A stretch of 64,000 bases of DNA from Nageia nagi (Eukaryota > Pinophyta), in the NCBI GenBank assembly GCA_050084985.1, contig JBITNC010000001.1:115444001-115508000 (forward strand), written 5' to 3'. Under the pieces are notes generated by a model. It searched no databases, had not been told where the DNA came from, and saw only the letters and a program-made list of their open reading frames with translations. The stretch's first letter is position 1. Each line of letters starts with the position of its first letter. A program made the translations under genes and the position numbers. This document shows, piece after piece, positions 37,900-50,733 of this stretch.

Positions 37900-38880
37900 C
37901 ATTTTTCTTATCTGAATTTTGAAGCTGGAATGAAAAGAGGGGGAGCCATAGTTGCCTCTTAAGCTCACTTCTCTACCATTAGAGGGAATTCCTAGATTTT
38001 ATGAGCATTGTACTAGCAATGGTGGTAGATGTTAGGCAAGTTGATGTACACAACTTATTGCTAAAAGTGATGGTCACCAACTTCTAGGTCCACATATTCC
38101 TTAAGTTCTTTTGAAAGATTGACCTTCAAACAAAATCACTTTCATGTGTGGGAACCAAAAAAATGGTCTATTTCATAATAGACAAATTCACTAAGAGGTG
38201 CACATAGTTGCTGGTGGTATGGACATAAAGGTAGGGGAAGACTCAACCCACATAGGAACCCTCAGGGAAACTTGGTTGGTGATGGAAAAACTCTTGGTCC
38301 ATGATTGAAAAACCAAAAGGGAACTACAGATAGACCAAGGACCACAAATCCAAACTACTCTAGCCTAAGTGAGGTCAGGAATGTAGAATAGGAAAAACCC
38401 TTTTCTCAAATTTTGGATACCATCAACCTTAACACCATGCCAAGTTTACTAAATCCAGCTATAGATAATAAAATCCCTAGGGATATGACCCAAAAAATAC
38501 CCAACTAGAGTATGAGACTCCAACCAAGAGCATGTATTATTAAACTTACTCAATGGGATAACAACATCCAAAGGATTAACATTACCTCATGGTACACCTT
38601 GGGGATGAACTTCCTAGCTTACTTATTCACTCTAGGAACCATGATTTCCTTTAGCAGCTTCAACAAAAGTCAAAGATGTAGAGTTGGCATGTGCCATTTA
38701 AAAAAAATAAGGGGAAGCCACTAGGTGGTGGACAAGATAGCTAGCATTGATCAATAAATGCCAACCCTATCCCATATAATCTACAGAGGAGCTATGGTTT
38801 GATGATCGACAAAGAAACCTTAGGACATGCAATATGACTCAAAGCATAGCAACCTCCAGGAAAAAAACTTGACAATCTTG
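37900..38880 (-). pseudogene. LINE 3 ORF1 remnant (DUF4283-like)
   Basis: The minus strand at about 38180-38400 gives GPWSICSSLLVFQSW, then FSITNQVSLRVPMWVES. This is the ORF1 pattern 'GPW.....L.L..W...F.......P.WV..PGLP' of plant L1 elements (DUF4283). Interrupted by stops. Between about 37200 and 37900 lies a diverged hinge to the endonuclease; the plus-strand frame 37400-37714 there is a shadow. Confidence 0.55.
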
Positions 38881-38904
38881 TATATCCAAATGTAAATAAT
38901 TCTA

Positions 38905-40368
38905 AAGAATAATTATAATGAACTATTTTTAAAATAAGATTGTTTAAATATTAATGAAATTAATATTTAAGAATAGATTTTAAATGTTTAATTATTTGCA
39001 ATGTATACACTAGTTATTATAAAGAGAAAGATTTGCATAATAAGTGTATAGTGGAATTGACTTTAATGTTAATGTAAATTACTTTTGCATTGGTATTGAG
39101 GCAAGTTTTATCAAGCATTGAATTTATAATGTGGTCCAAAGAAGTGGAAATATTACAAAGTGCATAAATTTATGGAGTATATTTGATAAATGTACCCATG
39201 CTATTCTTTGTAATTATCCCTATTATTATGATCATTTCTTACAAAAGTTATGTTCCTTGAAGCACAAATCATGAGAGAAAGTGATGATTAAATATTTAAA
39301 AAATTAGAATGCATATCTTTACATCTCTCCTTATTATGTTGAGTGTATTCATTATGAAAATAGAATACATGAAATCCAAGATATTGGGTTTATATATTTA
39401 TTGGGTTAGAATGAATAAATGTAAACATATCATGTAAATTCATTGCATGTTGCCTTAGTGAGATACAAAAGAAAGTATTTTCTTTGATCCTAAAAGCATC
39501 TATTAAGTGATTCACTTCGAAGGATGATACTGTGGTGATTCAAGGCTTCGAAGATGGGGAAAAATAGGATATTATGTATTACAAATTGTAAATATGATAT
39601 TATAAACATATATCTCTATGAGATATGAATTGTGTAACCTTTATGGTCATATGATGTATTACTTCATTAATTAAATTGTGAATAGCATGGTTGATTTATG
39701 TAAATGAATTTTATATTTAGCATTTAAATTGTATAGTTTTACTTTCATGAGCATGATGTATGAAAAGGAAGGCTAAATGGTAGTGAACAATCTTATTTGT
39801 TTCTATTATCATAGTTTACATTTCAGCAATATTTAATAAACATATTGAGAGTAGAACTTGAATCTATACTTCTTTTCCATAATGCATTCTTGAAAGTATA
39901 GTCATAAAGTTTACTCATTTAAGTTAAGAAAAGATTTAGATGGAAAGTGAATGGTTTGAAGTTATCCTATAGGTGTTAGGAAATTATCAAAGAAAGTGCA
40001 AGGCTAGTTCTACCTCTAAGATAAACATTTAGTCAAAGATAATGACTAGGTTATCATTTGATGAAAGGTAGTAACTATGAGAGTTATGGGTATGTAGTTA
40101 CTATTGGTTAAAGTGGTGGTCTCTTGCATGTATTAATGGTAGGCAATACTACATTGGTTCAATATTAGGGTAGTAATATTTAATGTTGAGTTCCTTTGTG
40201 GGAGGTGATGAAAATGTGATCCCTTTGGCATATGCTAATAGATCACTATCATGGGGTACTATGAAGTGATGGGAAAAGTGTGCCCCTTCTTAGATGTATG
40301 GACCCTAAGAAGAACCCAAAGATCACAATTTATGTAGGTGAGACAAACATTGGAGATATTTAAATCAC
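38905..40368 (+). repeat. shared LTR between copies A and B, right part
   Basis: Continues the LTR after LINE 3: actatttttaaaataagattgtttaaatattaatg matches 25110-25150 and 48400-48430, and tgtatacactagttattataaag matches 25199. Similarity to the copy A LTR goes on to aaatcacatg (~40371), where copy B gag sequence starts at once. The last ~160 bp of the LTR, the primer site and the start of gag are therefore deleted here. Confidence 0.8.
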
Positions 40369-41659
40369 ATGGGCTATAGTAAAGTTTACAGGACCTACAT
40401 TACAGTTGTGGGAATCCTACAAAGCCAAATAAAAGATTCAAGGAGTGAATATTAAGTAGGAGGATTTCATAGTTTCTTTCAATAAGCAATATATAATAGA
40501 ATAATTTTATTATGAAAAAAATGATTCATTATACACTCTTTATCAAGGAAACTTATCAATAGAATAATATGATTACAAATATATTAAAGTGTAGAAATAT
40601 ATACCCAATGATAAAAATGATTTATAAGTTCATAGATCTATTTTGGGGTTAGATGCTAGAATCAAAATAGCAGTAAATATGCATAAGTATCAAACTTTTC
40701 AAAAAGCTTATGATATTTCTCATCAAGCAAAGAGTAACTTAGGATCAAAAAGATCATTCATGAATTTAGCATCTTAAATAAAGATGAGAAATACGAAATG
40801 AGAAACATGAACAATAAAAGGTTCAAGGGAAATAATTATCATTAAAATCATAATTAACCTCAGAAAAAGAACAAAAATAATAATAATGGTGCAAGAGAAA
40901 TATTTATATCTTTTTCACTTATTTGAGATATACCAAAGGCATAAAAAATTTTGATAGAAGGTTGGTTAGTTGAGTATAGCTCCAGGAAAACTAATTTTAT
41001 AAATCAATATCTTAGTAAATATGAAATAAAGCTACCTAGAGGGGTTATAGAATAGGATCTTTATGTAGCACCCTTACATTCCTATGATATAATCTTTGGA
41101 ATGGATTGGATTCTACCTCACAAAGCTTTAATTGAGAATCATGAAAGATGGATAGCATTTTATGACATCAATATATAATGATAAAGGATTTATTATGAGT
41201 GAAGTAATATTAAAATCTATCTTTTTGTTATACAGTTAAAGCAAACAATGTGAAGAGGTGAGATGATTTATGCAATGGAAGTGAAAGAGGTAGAAAATGA
41301 TAAATCATAAGAGAAAATATTCCAACAATACCCTCTTTTACAAGAATTCATGGATATATTTCCAAACAATGTTTTGGTATTACTATCAAAATGAGAATTT
41401 GATTTTTCAATTGATTTGATTCCTGGTGCTAAGCCTATATCAAAGACTCTAAAAAGGATTAATAAAATCATGATGTAGGAGTTAAAGGTACAATTACATG
41501 ATCTGCTAGAAAAAAGGTTTAATTAAGCCAAGTGTGTCACCTTGGGGTGGTTTTGTTCCTTTCATGAAGCAAGATGGTTTTGTGAGGTTATACATAGACT
41601 ATCAAAGGTTGAACAAATTTAGGATAAATACTAGCTATCCTTTACCTTGAATTGGTGAT

Positions 41660-42025
41660 TTGTTAGACCAAATTAAGGATGTCTTCATATTTTCAAAAAT
41701 TGATTTAAGATTTTATTATCACCAATTGAGAATCAAAAGTTTAGATACACACAAAATAAATTTTAAGACTAGATATGGATACTATGAGTTTGTATTGCTT
41801 CCTTTCAAATTAACAACTATACTTGTTTTATTCATGAATCTTATGAACACCATTTTTCATGAGTACTTGGACAAATTTGTTTTGGTATTTTTAAATGATA
41901 TCTTCACTTATTCAAGAAATAAGGAAGAACATGACTATCATCTTAGGAAAGTATTGGATGTACTAAAAAAACACCAACTTTTTAAGAAACTTCCTAAGAG
42001 TGAATTTTATGTACCTCAAGTATAA
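41660..42025 (+). pseudogene. reverse transcriptase remnant, chromovirus copy B
   Basis: Open for 121 codons: DQIKDVFIFSKIDLRFYYHQ, TRYGYYEFVLLPFKLT, HEYLDKFVLVFLNDIFTYSR and KEEHDYHLRKVLDVLKKHQL. A textbook Ty3/Gypsy RT palm and thumb start. KIDL keeps the first Asp; the YVDD box reads FLND, the same change as in copy A, suggesting the two copies share a recent defective ancestor or a duplication. Upstream, MKQDGFVRLYIDYQRLNKF (~41565) matches the RT entry motif with a frame change. Confidence 0.8.
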
Positions 42026-42779
42026 TATTTCAAACATATAATATCATCATAAGGTGTGCTTATAGATTGTAAAGAGATCAAATAAGTTATATTTTTGCCT
42101 GATCCAACCAATATAATAGAGATAAGAATTTTTATGGGTCTTGTTGGTTACTATCATTGATTTGTTAAGAATTTTTCTAGAATAACAAATCTTATTACAA
42201 GTCTCCAAAAATAGAATCAAAATTTTAAGTGGACTGAAAAATATGAGAAAGCCTTTGAAATTCTTATAGAGAAGCATACAACTGCACCGATACTGGCTAT
42301 ACTAGATCCTTTTGGAGATTTCATAATTTACATTGATTCTTCTTTTCTTGGTTTGGGAGATGTCTTTTCTCAAGATGATAGGCTTGTAGCATTTGAGTCT
42401 TAAAAGTTAAAGATTATTGCACTTAATTTTAAGAGATATTATTTGTTACAAAGACCTTTTGAACTTAAGTTAGATCAGTAGAGTTTGAAGTATATTTTCA
42501 ATTAGAATGATCTTAATGCATACATCTTATAACTATGACTAAAATTCATTTTGAATTATTAGATCAGGTGAAATAATATGAAAATAATAATCCATCTTGT
42601 ATTAAGATCAATTAAAATATGGAAAATGTTAATTCTTCAATGAAAGATTTTGAGTACAAACATGGGTTTATGTACTTTAAGGGGAGGATTATTATTCCAA
42701 TATACTAGTGGTATTTGAAAAAGTATCTTGCAAGAAGCAAATCAATCACCTCTTTTTTATCATCCATGGGGTATGAATA

Positions 42780-43560
42780 TGAGAGAAAATCTCAAAAAGA
42801 CTTTTTGTTAATGTGTAATGAAGAAAGATTTGAATGAGTTTGTAACTAGATGCTTATAATGTTCAGAGGTGAAAGTTAGGAAAGTAGAATCCAGGTGGAA
42901 TATCTTATCTACATGATATTCCTATGCAAAAAATAGCAAAAGATATCAATGAATTTCATTGTAGGTCTCCCTAAAATGAGATTTCAACACAATGTCATTT
43001 TTTTTATTGTTGACTATCTCACTAACATGTCTCACTTTATTCCTATAAATACTAAAGATGATGCATGAACTATTGCACATAAGTTCATGAAGAAAATTAT
43101 TTAGTTACATTGATTTCCTAAAATCATAGTCTCTAATAGTGATCATAAGTTTACTTCTTAGTTTTGGAGAAATTTGCACCAAGTGGTGGGAATAGCTTAT
43201 CATCTTCAAATAGATGGTCATACTGAATGAGTTAATAGGGTACTTGAGGACATGTTGTGGATGTATTGTATGGACCAAAAAACTAAATGGTAAGACTACT
43301 TGTACTTGGTTGAGTTCTCTTATAAAAGCTCTTATCATTGTTCTTTGTAGATGGTACCTTTTGAGACACTATATGGAAGGAAGCATAGAACTCCATTTTC
43401 ATGGAATAATTTGAATGATTAAGTAGTGATTAAGTCAGATCATCTAAGGAAAAAGGAAGAACAACTTAAATGATTAGAAAAAGCCTTAAGGAAGCATCCA
43501 ATCATTAAAAGCGATATGGATATTTGAAAAGAACTCCTCAAGAATTCTTTGTGGAAGACA
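42780..43560 (+). pseudogene. integrase remnant, chromovirus copy B
   Basis: Segments recognisable in order: the zinc region end (FVTRCL, ~42838), the core start (DIPMQK), VDYLTNMSHFIPI at ~43010 (matching 'VDRLTKSAHFIPV'), KIIVSNSDHKF (~43122) and AYHLQIDGHTE (~43195, keeping the catalytic Glu). The end reads RVLEDMLWMYCMDQKTK, LVEFSYKSSYHCS and FETLYGRKHRTP (~43240-43400). This order is classic for the Tekay/Del branch. The second catalytic Asp again reads Asn, as in copy A. Confidence 0.75.
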
Positions 43561-43691
43561 AAGTATTCTAATAAGTTTAACCTATGAAAAGTGCCATCAG
43601 ATCTACCCAATTGGATCCATAATTTATAGGGCCTTTTCAAGTCATAGGAAAGATAAGCCTAGTTTCCTATAAGCTTTCCAAACCACTCACA

Positions 43692-43958
43692 TTGTCAAAG
43701 ATTAATGATGTATTTCATATATTATTTCTTAGGAAATATATTTCTCATCCTTCACATGTTTTAGAATTTGGTAAATTGCAAATGGCCGATCTAGTGTCCA
43801 TTGAGATGCTTATTATGAGATTTCTTGGTCTTAGACTCAAGAAGCTGACAAATAAAGAAATAAAAGAGTGTAATATTTTGTGGGATCAATACTTTGAGTC
43901 TTCTACAACATCAAAAGATGATGATCTTATGAAAGAACAATTTTCTTATTTGTTTTGA
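43692..43958 (+). pseudogene. integrase C-terminus and chromodomain, chromovirus copy B
   Basis: 88 codons without a stop: MSKINDVFHILFLRKYISHP (the 'HPVFHVSQLKKY..D..HV' motif), then ADLVSIEMLIMRFLGLRLKK, LTNKEIKECNILWDQYFESS and TTSKDDDLMKEQFSYLF. The second half follows the chromodomain pattern ending in a Tyr-Leu-Phe. It ends in a proper stop close to the usual length for this domain. Confidence 0.8.
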
Positions 43959-44028
43959 TGTTTTATGCTCTTATTTGTGATTAAATAATAATAACACAAA
44001 GGATTATGTTATTATTAAAAGGGGAAGG

Positions 44029-45016
44029 ATGTCATAACCCTTTCTTTTTGCATTTATGTATGATTCAATTATTATGTTTGAAGTATGGGGTTATTGCATA
44101 TTTGTGTTTCGAATATTTGATATCATATGCTATTTATATATTTTTGATCTTGATATCATGTGAAATAAGTTTGATACTATTGTGGTTTCATATGATATAA
44201 GAAAATGTAGTCCTATAAGTGAACCACTTTGCTATTTATATGGATATGATTTAACACTGATAGCCTTAAAGGAAAGTTGTTTCATTTTGGTTGAATGAGC
44301 TCCTTGTGTTCATATTCCCTTTAGGGATCATTATTTGAGTGAGAAAGATGATGGATTAGCCTAGTTCTTAGCTTCATATCTACAAATTTAAATAGAAAAT
44401 TAAATAGGTGCATATAGAAATGAATTTACGTATTAGGCATATTTAGATTGTAAGAAAGAAATAAAAGTGTTAAATTAGTTTGTATTCGATTAAAAACAAT
44501 GTAAATAAATAAACATATGGATTGAAGGTAACTTGTAATGGATTCATTTTTTATGCATTTAATTACATAAGCTATTTTTAAAATAATGTGCAAAAGGGGA
44601 AAAAGCTAAAAAAAAATAAAAATAAAAACAAATAGATTTTTATAATTGGTCATTTTATGCATTTTGGGGTTTTGCTCCTAGGGAGAAAATTTCAAGAAGT
44701 TTTGGGAGAAAACTACCTTAATAGGGTTGAGCAATTATTCATGGCCTTTTATACTACTATTTATCATGATTCTTATTATTTTATTGGTTAGTTTATCTTT
44801 GGAAATGAAAAAGAAAAGCTAAAGCAAGGATTCAAATTGTATTTTTAGATTTTTTGTACAAATTTGAATCAGGTTCTCTCCATTTCCATTTTATATGCAT
44901 GAGTCGGGTTTGTTGACTTTCATTCATCTATATGCATTTGAAATTTTGAAATAGATTGGTAAATTGATTTTATGATTTCTTCAATTGTATGGAATTGAAA
45001 TCAAGAGAAAATGAAA
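44029..45016 (+). repeat. shared LTR between copies B and C, left part
   Basis: Begins TGTCATAACCC after the polypurine tract and is collinear with 31018 to about 32060 (for example caaaaggggaaaaagctaaa, gcattttggggttttgctcctaggg). It stops at gaaaatgaaatgatta (~45016), where unrelated DNA starts. The corresponding LTR positions 32060-32490 are absent from this copy. Confidence 0.75.
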
Positions 45017-47896
45017 TGATTATCCAAAAAAGTTAATAATAAAAAAAGTTAAGTTTATAATAGTCTTCACTAACCTTTACAAAATGATTATCCAAAAACC
45101 CATTCTCTATGTGTTGCATTCTCCTTACTAGAACAAAAAAACCACCAATGCAAAATAATTCTATGAACTTGCTAAGACTAAGATACAATGGCATTCCATC
45201 AGGCTTATCTTTTTAGGTGCCTTTACATTAGCTACTTCACCCCCTTAGATAACTAGGAGTACTAAAATATGAAGCCTAATATACACAAAACAAAACATAG
45301 AGTAAACTATCTATAATATTTAGTAAAATATAAAAAAATTCTTTATAGTTGAACTTATAGAATCTGATGTAGTTCTTCCTAAGCAGGATCGTTTTGAGTC
45401 CTTGATGCTTCCCAACCTCTTTATACTTCTTAATTTTTTCTCCTCTTTTGAGTCTGTCCTCTTTTAGTATCTCCTTATGTAGTGTAGGGTTCATAGCTTT
45501 CTTGAAGCTTATTGAAGTCTCTTTGCTTGTTATTTTTGGGATTTCTAACCCTATTTGTTTAGCTAATTTACCTTTGGTCTAGTCAAATACTTGGTCATGA
45601 ATATCTAGAGTCTTCTTCTTTTCTTAGGTCATTAAGAGGTCTTGGTACCTATACTTGAAAGTCTAACTAATCTTTCTTATCTTAAAATGTATAGGGGGAT
45701 TTTGCTCTTCAAAATGTACTACTTGAAATCTTCAAAAAAAAATTGCATTTTGCTCTAAAGTGTCTTCTTCTTGTATCACATCTATGGTTATTGGAGAGGA
45801 TAGATCTCTTAGCATTTGACACCTTCTAATTGAGTTTCTCGTACCCTCACTTTTTATTGGGTTATTTTCCAAACACTTTTTGGCTTCTTATATGAGTCTA
45901 TTCTTCTAAGCCTACTAGCTTAGACCCATCATCAATGAAATTGATGCATTCTCTTGAATAACCCTTGCTAGTTCTAATCATCAAAGAAAAATTCCTTTCC
46001 TCTAAAGCATGGAGTATTACTAATTGATGTATGGCATCTAGTGGGCTCTCCTAAGGTTCACTAGTTAGAGGATTAGGAGATCTCTCCTCCATTATAGGAG
46101 GTTCAATGGACTCCATATCCTTTGGAATTGGTGTCTAATCTTCTTGAGACCTATCAACATTTTCTTATTGTAGCTCTAGTTTTGTTCTCTTTCCTACTCT
46201 TGCTAGAACCTCATCACTTTACATGTCCTTCTCCAAAATAAGTTTTCTTTTTAGTCTGTTACTCCTTCTTTATTCCTCCTTTCCAAAAATATTAGAGAAT
46301 GGTCTTTCTTCCATACTTTTAAATTATTTAACTCTAACTTTTAATTGACCCTTGTGATTATATAGGACCTTCCTTCTCTTAGAGGCTACAATCTCCTTCT
46401 CTTTTGTGTTCTTAACACTACTTCCTCCTTTTGTCCCCCATTTAGCTCCAATTGTCATGAGGATATCATTTGCCTCAACTTCTTCTTAAGATTCAATTTG
46501 TGATGAATCTTCATTGTCCATTAATGGGAAGGACTCACTAGTGGAGGCCTCCTTTTCCATCACTTTCTTCTTAAAGTTTTCAAGGCTTTTTATACATTGT
46601 ACCATTAGATAGGGACCTATGTTGGGGACTTGTATCATTTCTTTAACCTCCTAGATGTTTTTATTAGCTATTTTACTCTTGTTTGAGACTTTTCCTACTA
46701 TCTTCTTACCTAGTTCATAGAATTTACCATCAATAATGACTTTTACCTTCAAAACTTTTCTAGGATACATAGCCAAAGCTCTTTCTACCACTAATTTGAT
46801 GACACCAACATGCAAAGTAAAGAAGCTTGTTCTTGTTTAAATTTTTCAATTGAGATTGCCAATGAATTAAAGATAAATATGAGGAAGTTTACCTTATCCA
46901 CATATGGAAATATGAAGTGATTTAGCAAGAAAACATATGAAGTGAGAAGAAATTTGTATCTCCCTTCTAGCATGACATATTTGATAAATATTGAAGCCAC
47001 ACCACCCTTATTTGATATTTCTAGATATCTTTATATTGTATTATTTTTAGTAAAAATTTATTTCTTACCTCAAGTTTGTTCAATTTCTCCTCTCTTCAAA
47101 TATGTAAACCTTCATTTGGAAGCATGATAGCCTATGCTATCATCTCAGGATTGAATACAACCTCCCTTCCATTAACCTCACACCTACCATTCTCCCATGA
47201 TCTTCCTACTTCTAGAGAAATTTCATCATCATGCCTTATGCATGTATTAATAAAGTTCTCTAACCCACCCTTGCAAATTATATTCCATAATAAAGGGTTG
47301 TTCTTGAACTCATATAGGGAGGAAGGCTTTACTCTTACTAGATCACCCCTTATCTCCATAGCTCTAAAACACTCCTACTACACTCCTATACAGCTTAGAT
47401 GATTGTAAGCTTGAAATTGGAATTCTATTTTTTACACCCTTGCCACCCTCGATAATTATGGCCACAAGTGCCTCTCATACTTGAAAGTGCTTATCATGCT
47501 TGATGGAAAATTTGATGTAGGGTGGCTCATGTTGAGGGTCATTGGGAGCCCAACATGGTGCCTTGCGATGATTCCTAATTCTTTGTTGGAACTAACACAT
47601 CATGGATCCATCATATCTTTTAGGAAAACTCATGTTTCTTTAGTCATCCAAATAGGATCGATGTTGATCACCATCCACTAAGAGATGGAGGCTCTCCATT
47701 TAATAATCTTGGACCATTTTGAAAGAGTCCTCTAAATAGGATTTGAACTCCTTATTATAGATAAGCATGTTCTAGCATGGTAATATGACTAGGTTTCTTA
47801 AGTTCTTATGCTAACTAAGTGTTACTGATGAGTCATCAACCCTTAAACCTACTTCATATTAAGAGGACAAATTTTGAAATGGCACCTCTGTTTCTA
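45017..47896 (-). pseudogene. insert in the B/C LTR with a minus-strand gag-like open region
   Basis: About 2.9 kb of DNA that the other LTR copies lack. The minus strand reads as one decayed protein. Near its start it has KPSSLYEFKNNPLLWNIICK, RHDDEISLEVGRSWENGRC and EVNGREVVFNPEMIA (47359-47132), then KYVMLEGRYKFLLTSYVFLL, NHFIFPYVDKVNF and IFNSLAISIEKF (47000-46830). A long Lys/Glu-rich tail follows towards 45280. This resembles retroelement-type hypothetical proteins common in plant genomes. I cannot name a domain, and no RT or integrase is present. A word aaatgattatccaaaaa occurs twice at its left edge (45020 and 45083). Confidence 0.4.
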
Positions 47897-49530
47897 CCCC
47901 ATCCTCCATTTCTAACAATTTTTTACTTTAAAAATAAAAATATTTATATAAAAAATCTAATATTAAAATAAAGTTATGTTAGGTGGTGCCATAAGGTTTG
48001 GATAGTAAGTGTGGAGAGGTACGACATGCCACAGGGTGATGCCACCCAAGTCGCTTTTCAATTGGGGTCATCTGCATCCCATACCCCTTTGCTGTGTGGG
48101 GAGGGTGATACAAGGAATGGCCTCCAAGCCATGTAGCATGTGGTTCTAGTGCAAGCACCTCCCCCTCACTATGTTGAGTGGGGTAGGGTTTGGGCTACAG
48201 GCCACCCCCAATAATTGATGTTTTGAAAATTTAAATCAATTTCTTTGATTTTTAATCTTAATTTTAAATTTTAAGTTTTTAAAATTGTAAAGTTTATTAA
48301 TATTTTGAATTTCAAATTTTAATTATCTATTTAAATATTTTAATATTTAATTTTAATAGTTTCAAATAATTAAATATTGGGAATTAAAATTTAATGAAAT
48401 ATTTTTAAAATAAGATTCTTTGAATATTAATGAAATTAATATTTAAGAATAGATTTTAAATGTTTAATTATTTGTAATATATACACTAGTTATTATAAAG
48501 AGAAAGATTTGCATAATAAGTGTATAGTGGAATTGACTTTAATGCTAATGTAAATTATTTTTGCATTGAAATTGGGGTAAATATTATTAAGCATTGAATT
48601 TATAATGTGTTCCAAGGAGGTGGAATTATTATAAAGTGTGTAAAATTATGGAGAATATTTGACAAATGTACCTATACTATTATTTGTAATTATCCATATT
48701 ATTATGATCATTTCTTGTACAATATATGTTCCTTGAAGCATCAATCATGAGAGAAAGTGTTGATCAAATATTTAGAAAATTAGAATGCATATCTTCACAT
48801 CTCTCCTTGTTATTTTGAGTGCATTAATTAAGAAAATAGAATACATGAAATCCAAGATATTGGGATTAGATATTTATTAGGTTAGAATGAATAAATGGAA
48901 ACCTATCATGTAAAGGAATTGCATGTTACCTTAGTGAAATATAAAATAAAGTATTTTCTCTTATCCTAAAAGCGTGTAGCTAGTGGTTCACTTTGAAGGA
49001 TGATACCTTGGTGGTTCATGGCTTTCCATATGGAGAAAAAAAGGATATTATGTATTACAAATTGTAAATATGATATTATAAACTTATATCTTGATGAGAT
49101 ATGAAATGTGTAACCTTTATGGTCATATGATATTTTGCTTCATGAATTGATTCATTAATAACATGGGTTGTTTATGTAAATAAATTTTATACTTAGCATT
49201 TAAATTGTATAATTTTACTTACATGAGCATGATGTATCAAAACTAAGCTTAAATAGTAGTGACCAATATTGTTTTTTTTTATCCTCATAGTTTACATTTC
49301 AGTAATGTTTAATTACCATATTGAAACTAGAAATTAAATATATGCTTCTTTACCATAATGCATTCATGAAAAGTATAGTCATAAAATTTTTTCATTTAAG
49401 TTAAGAAGAGAATTTGATGGATAGAGAATGGTTTGGAATTAACTTATAGGTATTAGGAAATTAAGATAGAAAATGCAAGGCTAGTTCTACCTCCAAGATA
49501 AACACCTAGTCAAATATAAGGAGTAGGTTA
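47897..49530 (+). repeat. shared LTR between copies B and C, right part
   Basis: Resumes with atcctccattt...taacaattttttacttt (matches 32456-32505 with a short deletion). It passes the GC-rich module (47985-48220) and the block tatacactagttattataaagagaaagatttgcataataag (~48481) and runs to about 49530. There it joins copy C gag, with the LTR end and primer site missing. Confidence 0.75.
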
Positions 49531-50733
49531 TAATGTTAGTATTAGGAATAGGAAATGTTTAAAAATTTGATGACTAGAGTGCAAAACCCTCCTAACAATG
49601 AAGAAAGAGTTGGTAATAATAGTGTTGATCTAGTCAAATCTAGGATAGATCAAGAATTAGCTAAAGACTTGAAAAAGATTTTGTTTCCAATATTTAAATA
49701 GAAAAAGGAGGTGAAGCTAATGAGTTGTGGTTGGAAGAGATGAAAACCTACTTTTCCATGAAATATATATCTCCTAAAGCTCAAATTGCTTGGGCTATAA
49801 TAAAGTTTGTAGAACTTGCATTACAATTGTGAGAATCCTACAAAGTTGAACAAAAGATTCAATGAGTGAATGTTAAGTGGAAGGATTTTATAGTTTCTTC
49901 TAAGAAGCAATATATAAAAGAATAATTTTATCATGAAAAATATGATGAATTCTACACACTTCAGGAAGGAAACTTATAAGTAGAATAATATCATCATAAA
50001 TTTGTTAAATTATTGAAATATATACCCAAGGTTAAAAATGATTTATAATTTTATAGATTCATTTTAGGGTTAGATGCTAGAATCAAAATAGTAGTAAATA
50101 TGCATAAGCCTCAAAATTTAGAAAAAGCTTATGATCTTTCTCATTAAGCAGAAAGTAACTTAGGAGCTAAAAGATCATTCATGAATTATAGCTTCCTAAA
50201 TGAAGATGAGAAACAAGAAATGAGAAACATGAATAATAAAGGGTTCCTCAAGTGGGAAAAATATCATCAATAATAAAACAATAAAAGGTTCAAAGGAAAT
50301 AATTATTAGCAAAATTAGAATCAACCTCAGAAAAAGAACAATAATAATAATAGTGGTTAATGAAAAATCTTTATATCTTCTTCACTTATTTGAGATATAT
50401 CAAAGGCACAAAAAATTTTGATAGAAGGTTGGTTAGTTAAGTATGGCTATGGGAAAACTAGTTTTATAAACCAATGTCTTAGGAAAGTTGAAATACAACT
50501 ACCTAAAGGGGTTATAGAATAGGATATTTATGTAGGACCATTACATTCATACCATATATTCCTTGGAATGAATTGGATTCAACCTCACAAAGCCTTAATT
50601 GACTATCATGAAATATGGATTTAGTTTTTTGACATCAATCTATAAAGGAAAAGGATTTACTATGGTCAAAGTAATGTTAACTCATATCTTCTTTATGTTA
50701 TTCAATTAAAGAGAACAATGTGAAGATGTGATA
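49531..50733 (+). pseudogene. chromovirus copy C, gag-protease fragment
   Basis: Collinear with 26935-28150 of copy A: gaaagagttggtaataatagtgttg (49607), WLEEMKTYFSMKY (~49730), KWKDFIVSSKKQYIKE and then a protease-region remnant at ~50525-50620 (GPLHSYHIFLGMNWIQPHKA with changes). It stops shortly after the point matching 28150 and is fused directly to mid-LTR sequence. RT, RNase H, integrase and chromodomain are all missing. Confidence 0.75.

Larger units (their letters stand above)
32986..38904 (-). mobile_element. L1-like LINE (LINE 3) inserted into the chromovirus LTR, minus strand
   Basis: Splits the LTR that otherwise runs on from 32985 to 38905; the uninterrupted form is seen at 48380-48420. 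Flanks read tttaatgaaatac (left) and tataatgaactat (right), consistent with a target duplication that has picked up changes. Right to left: ORF1 with a DUF4283-like block (~38180-38400), endonuclease (37153-36668), RT (36150-34900) and the C-terminal region. The 3' end (left) matches the LINE 1 family. At ~5.9 kb it is near full length but has many stops. Confidence 0.8.
40369..44028 (+). mobile_element. chromovirus (Tekay/Del-type) copy B, internal region
   Basis: Begins abruptly in gag (gggctatagtaaagtttacagg matches 27222 in copy A). It then runs through the protease-region signature (SYDIIFGMDWILPHKALIEN, ~41090), RT (41540-42025), RNase H (~42150-42520, with deletions), integrase (~42780-43560) and the chromodomain (43790-43958), ending in the polypurine tract attaaaaggggaagga. 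Same gene order as copy A and clearly a diverged relative. Broken by many stops. Confidence 0.85.
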
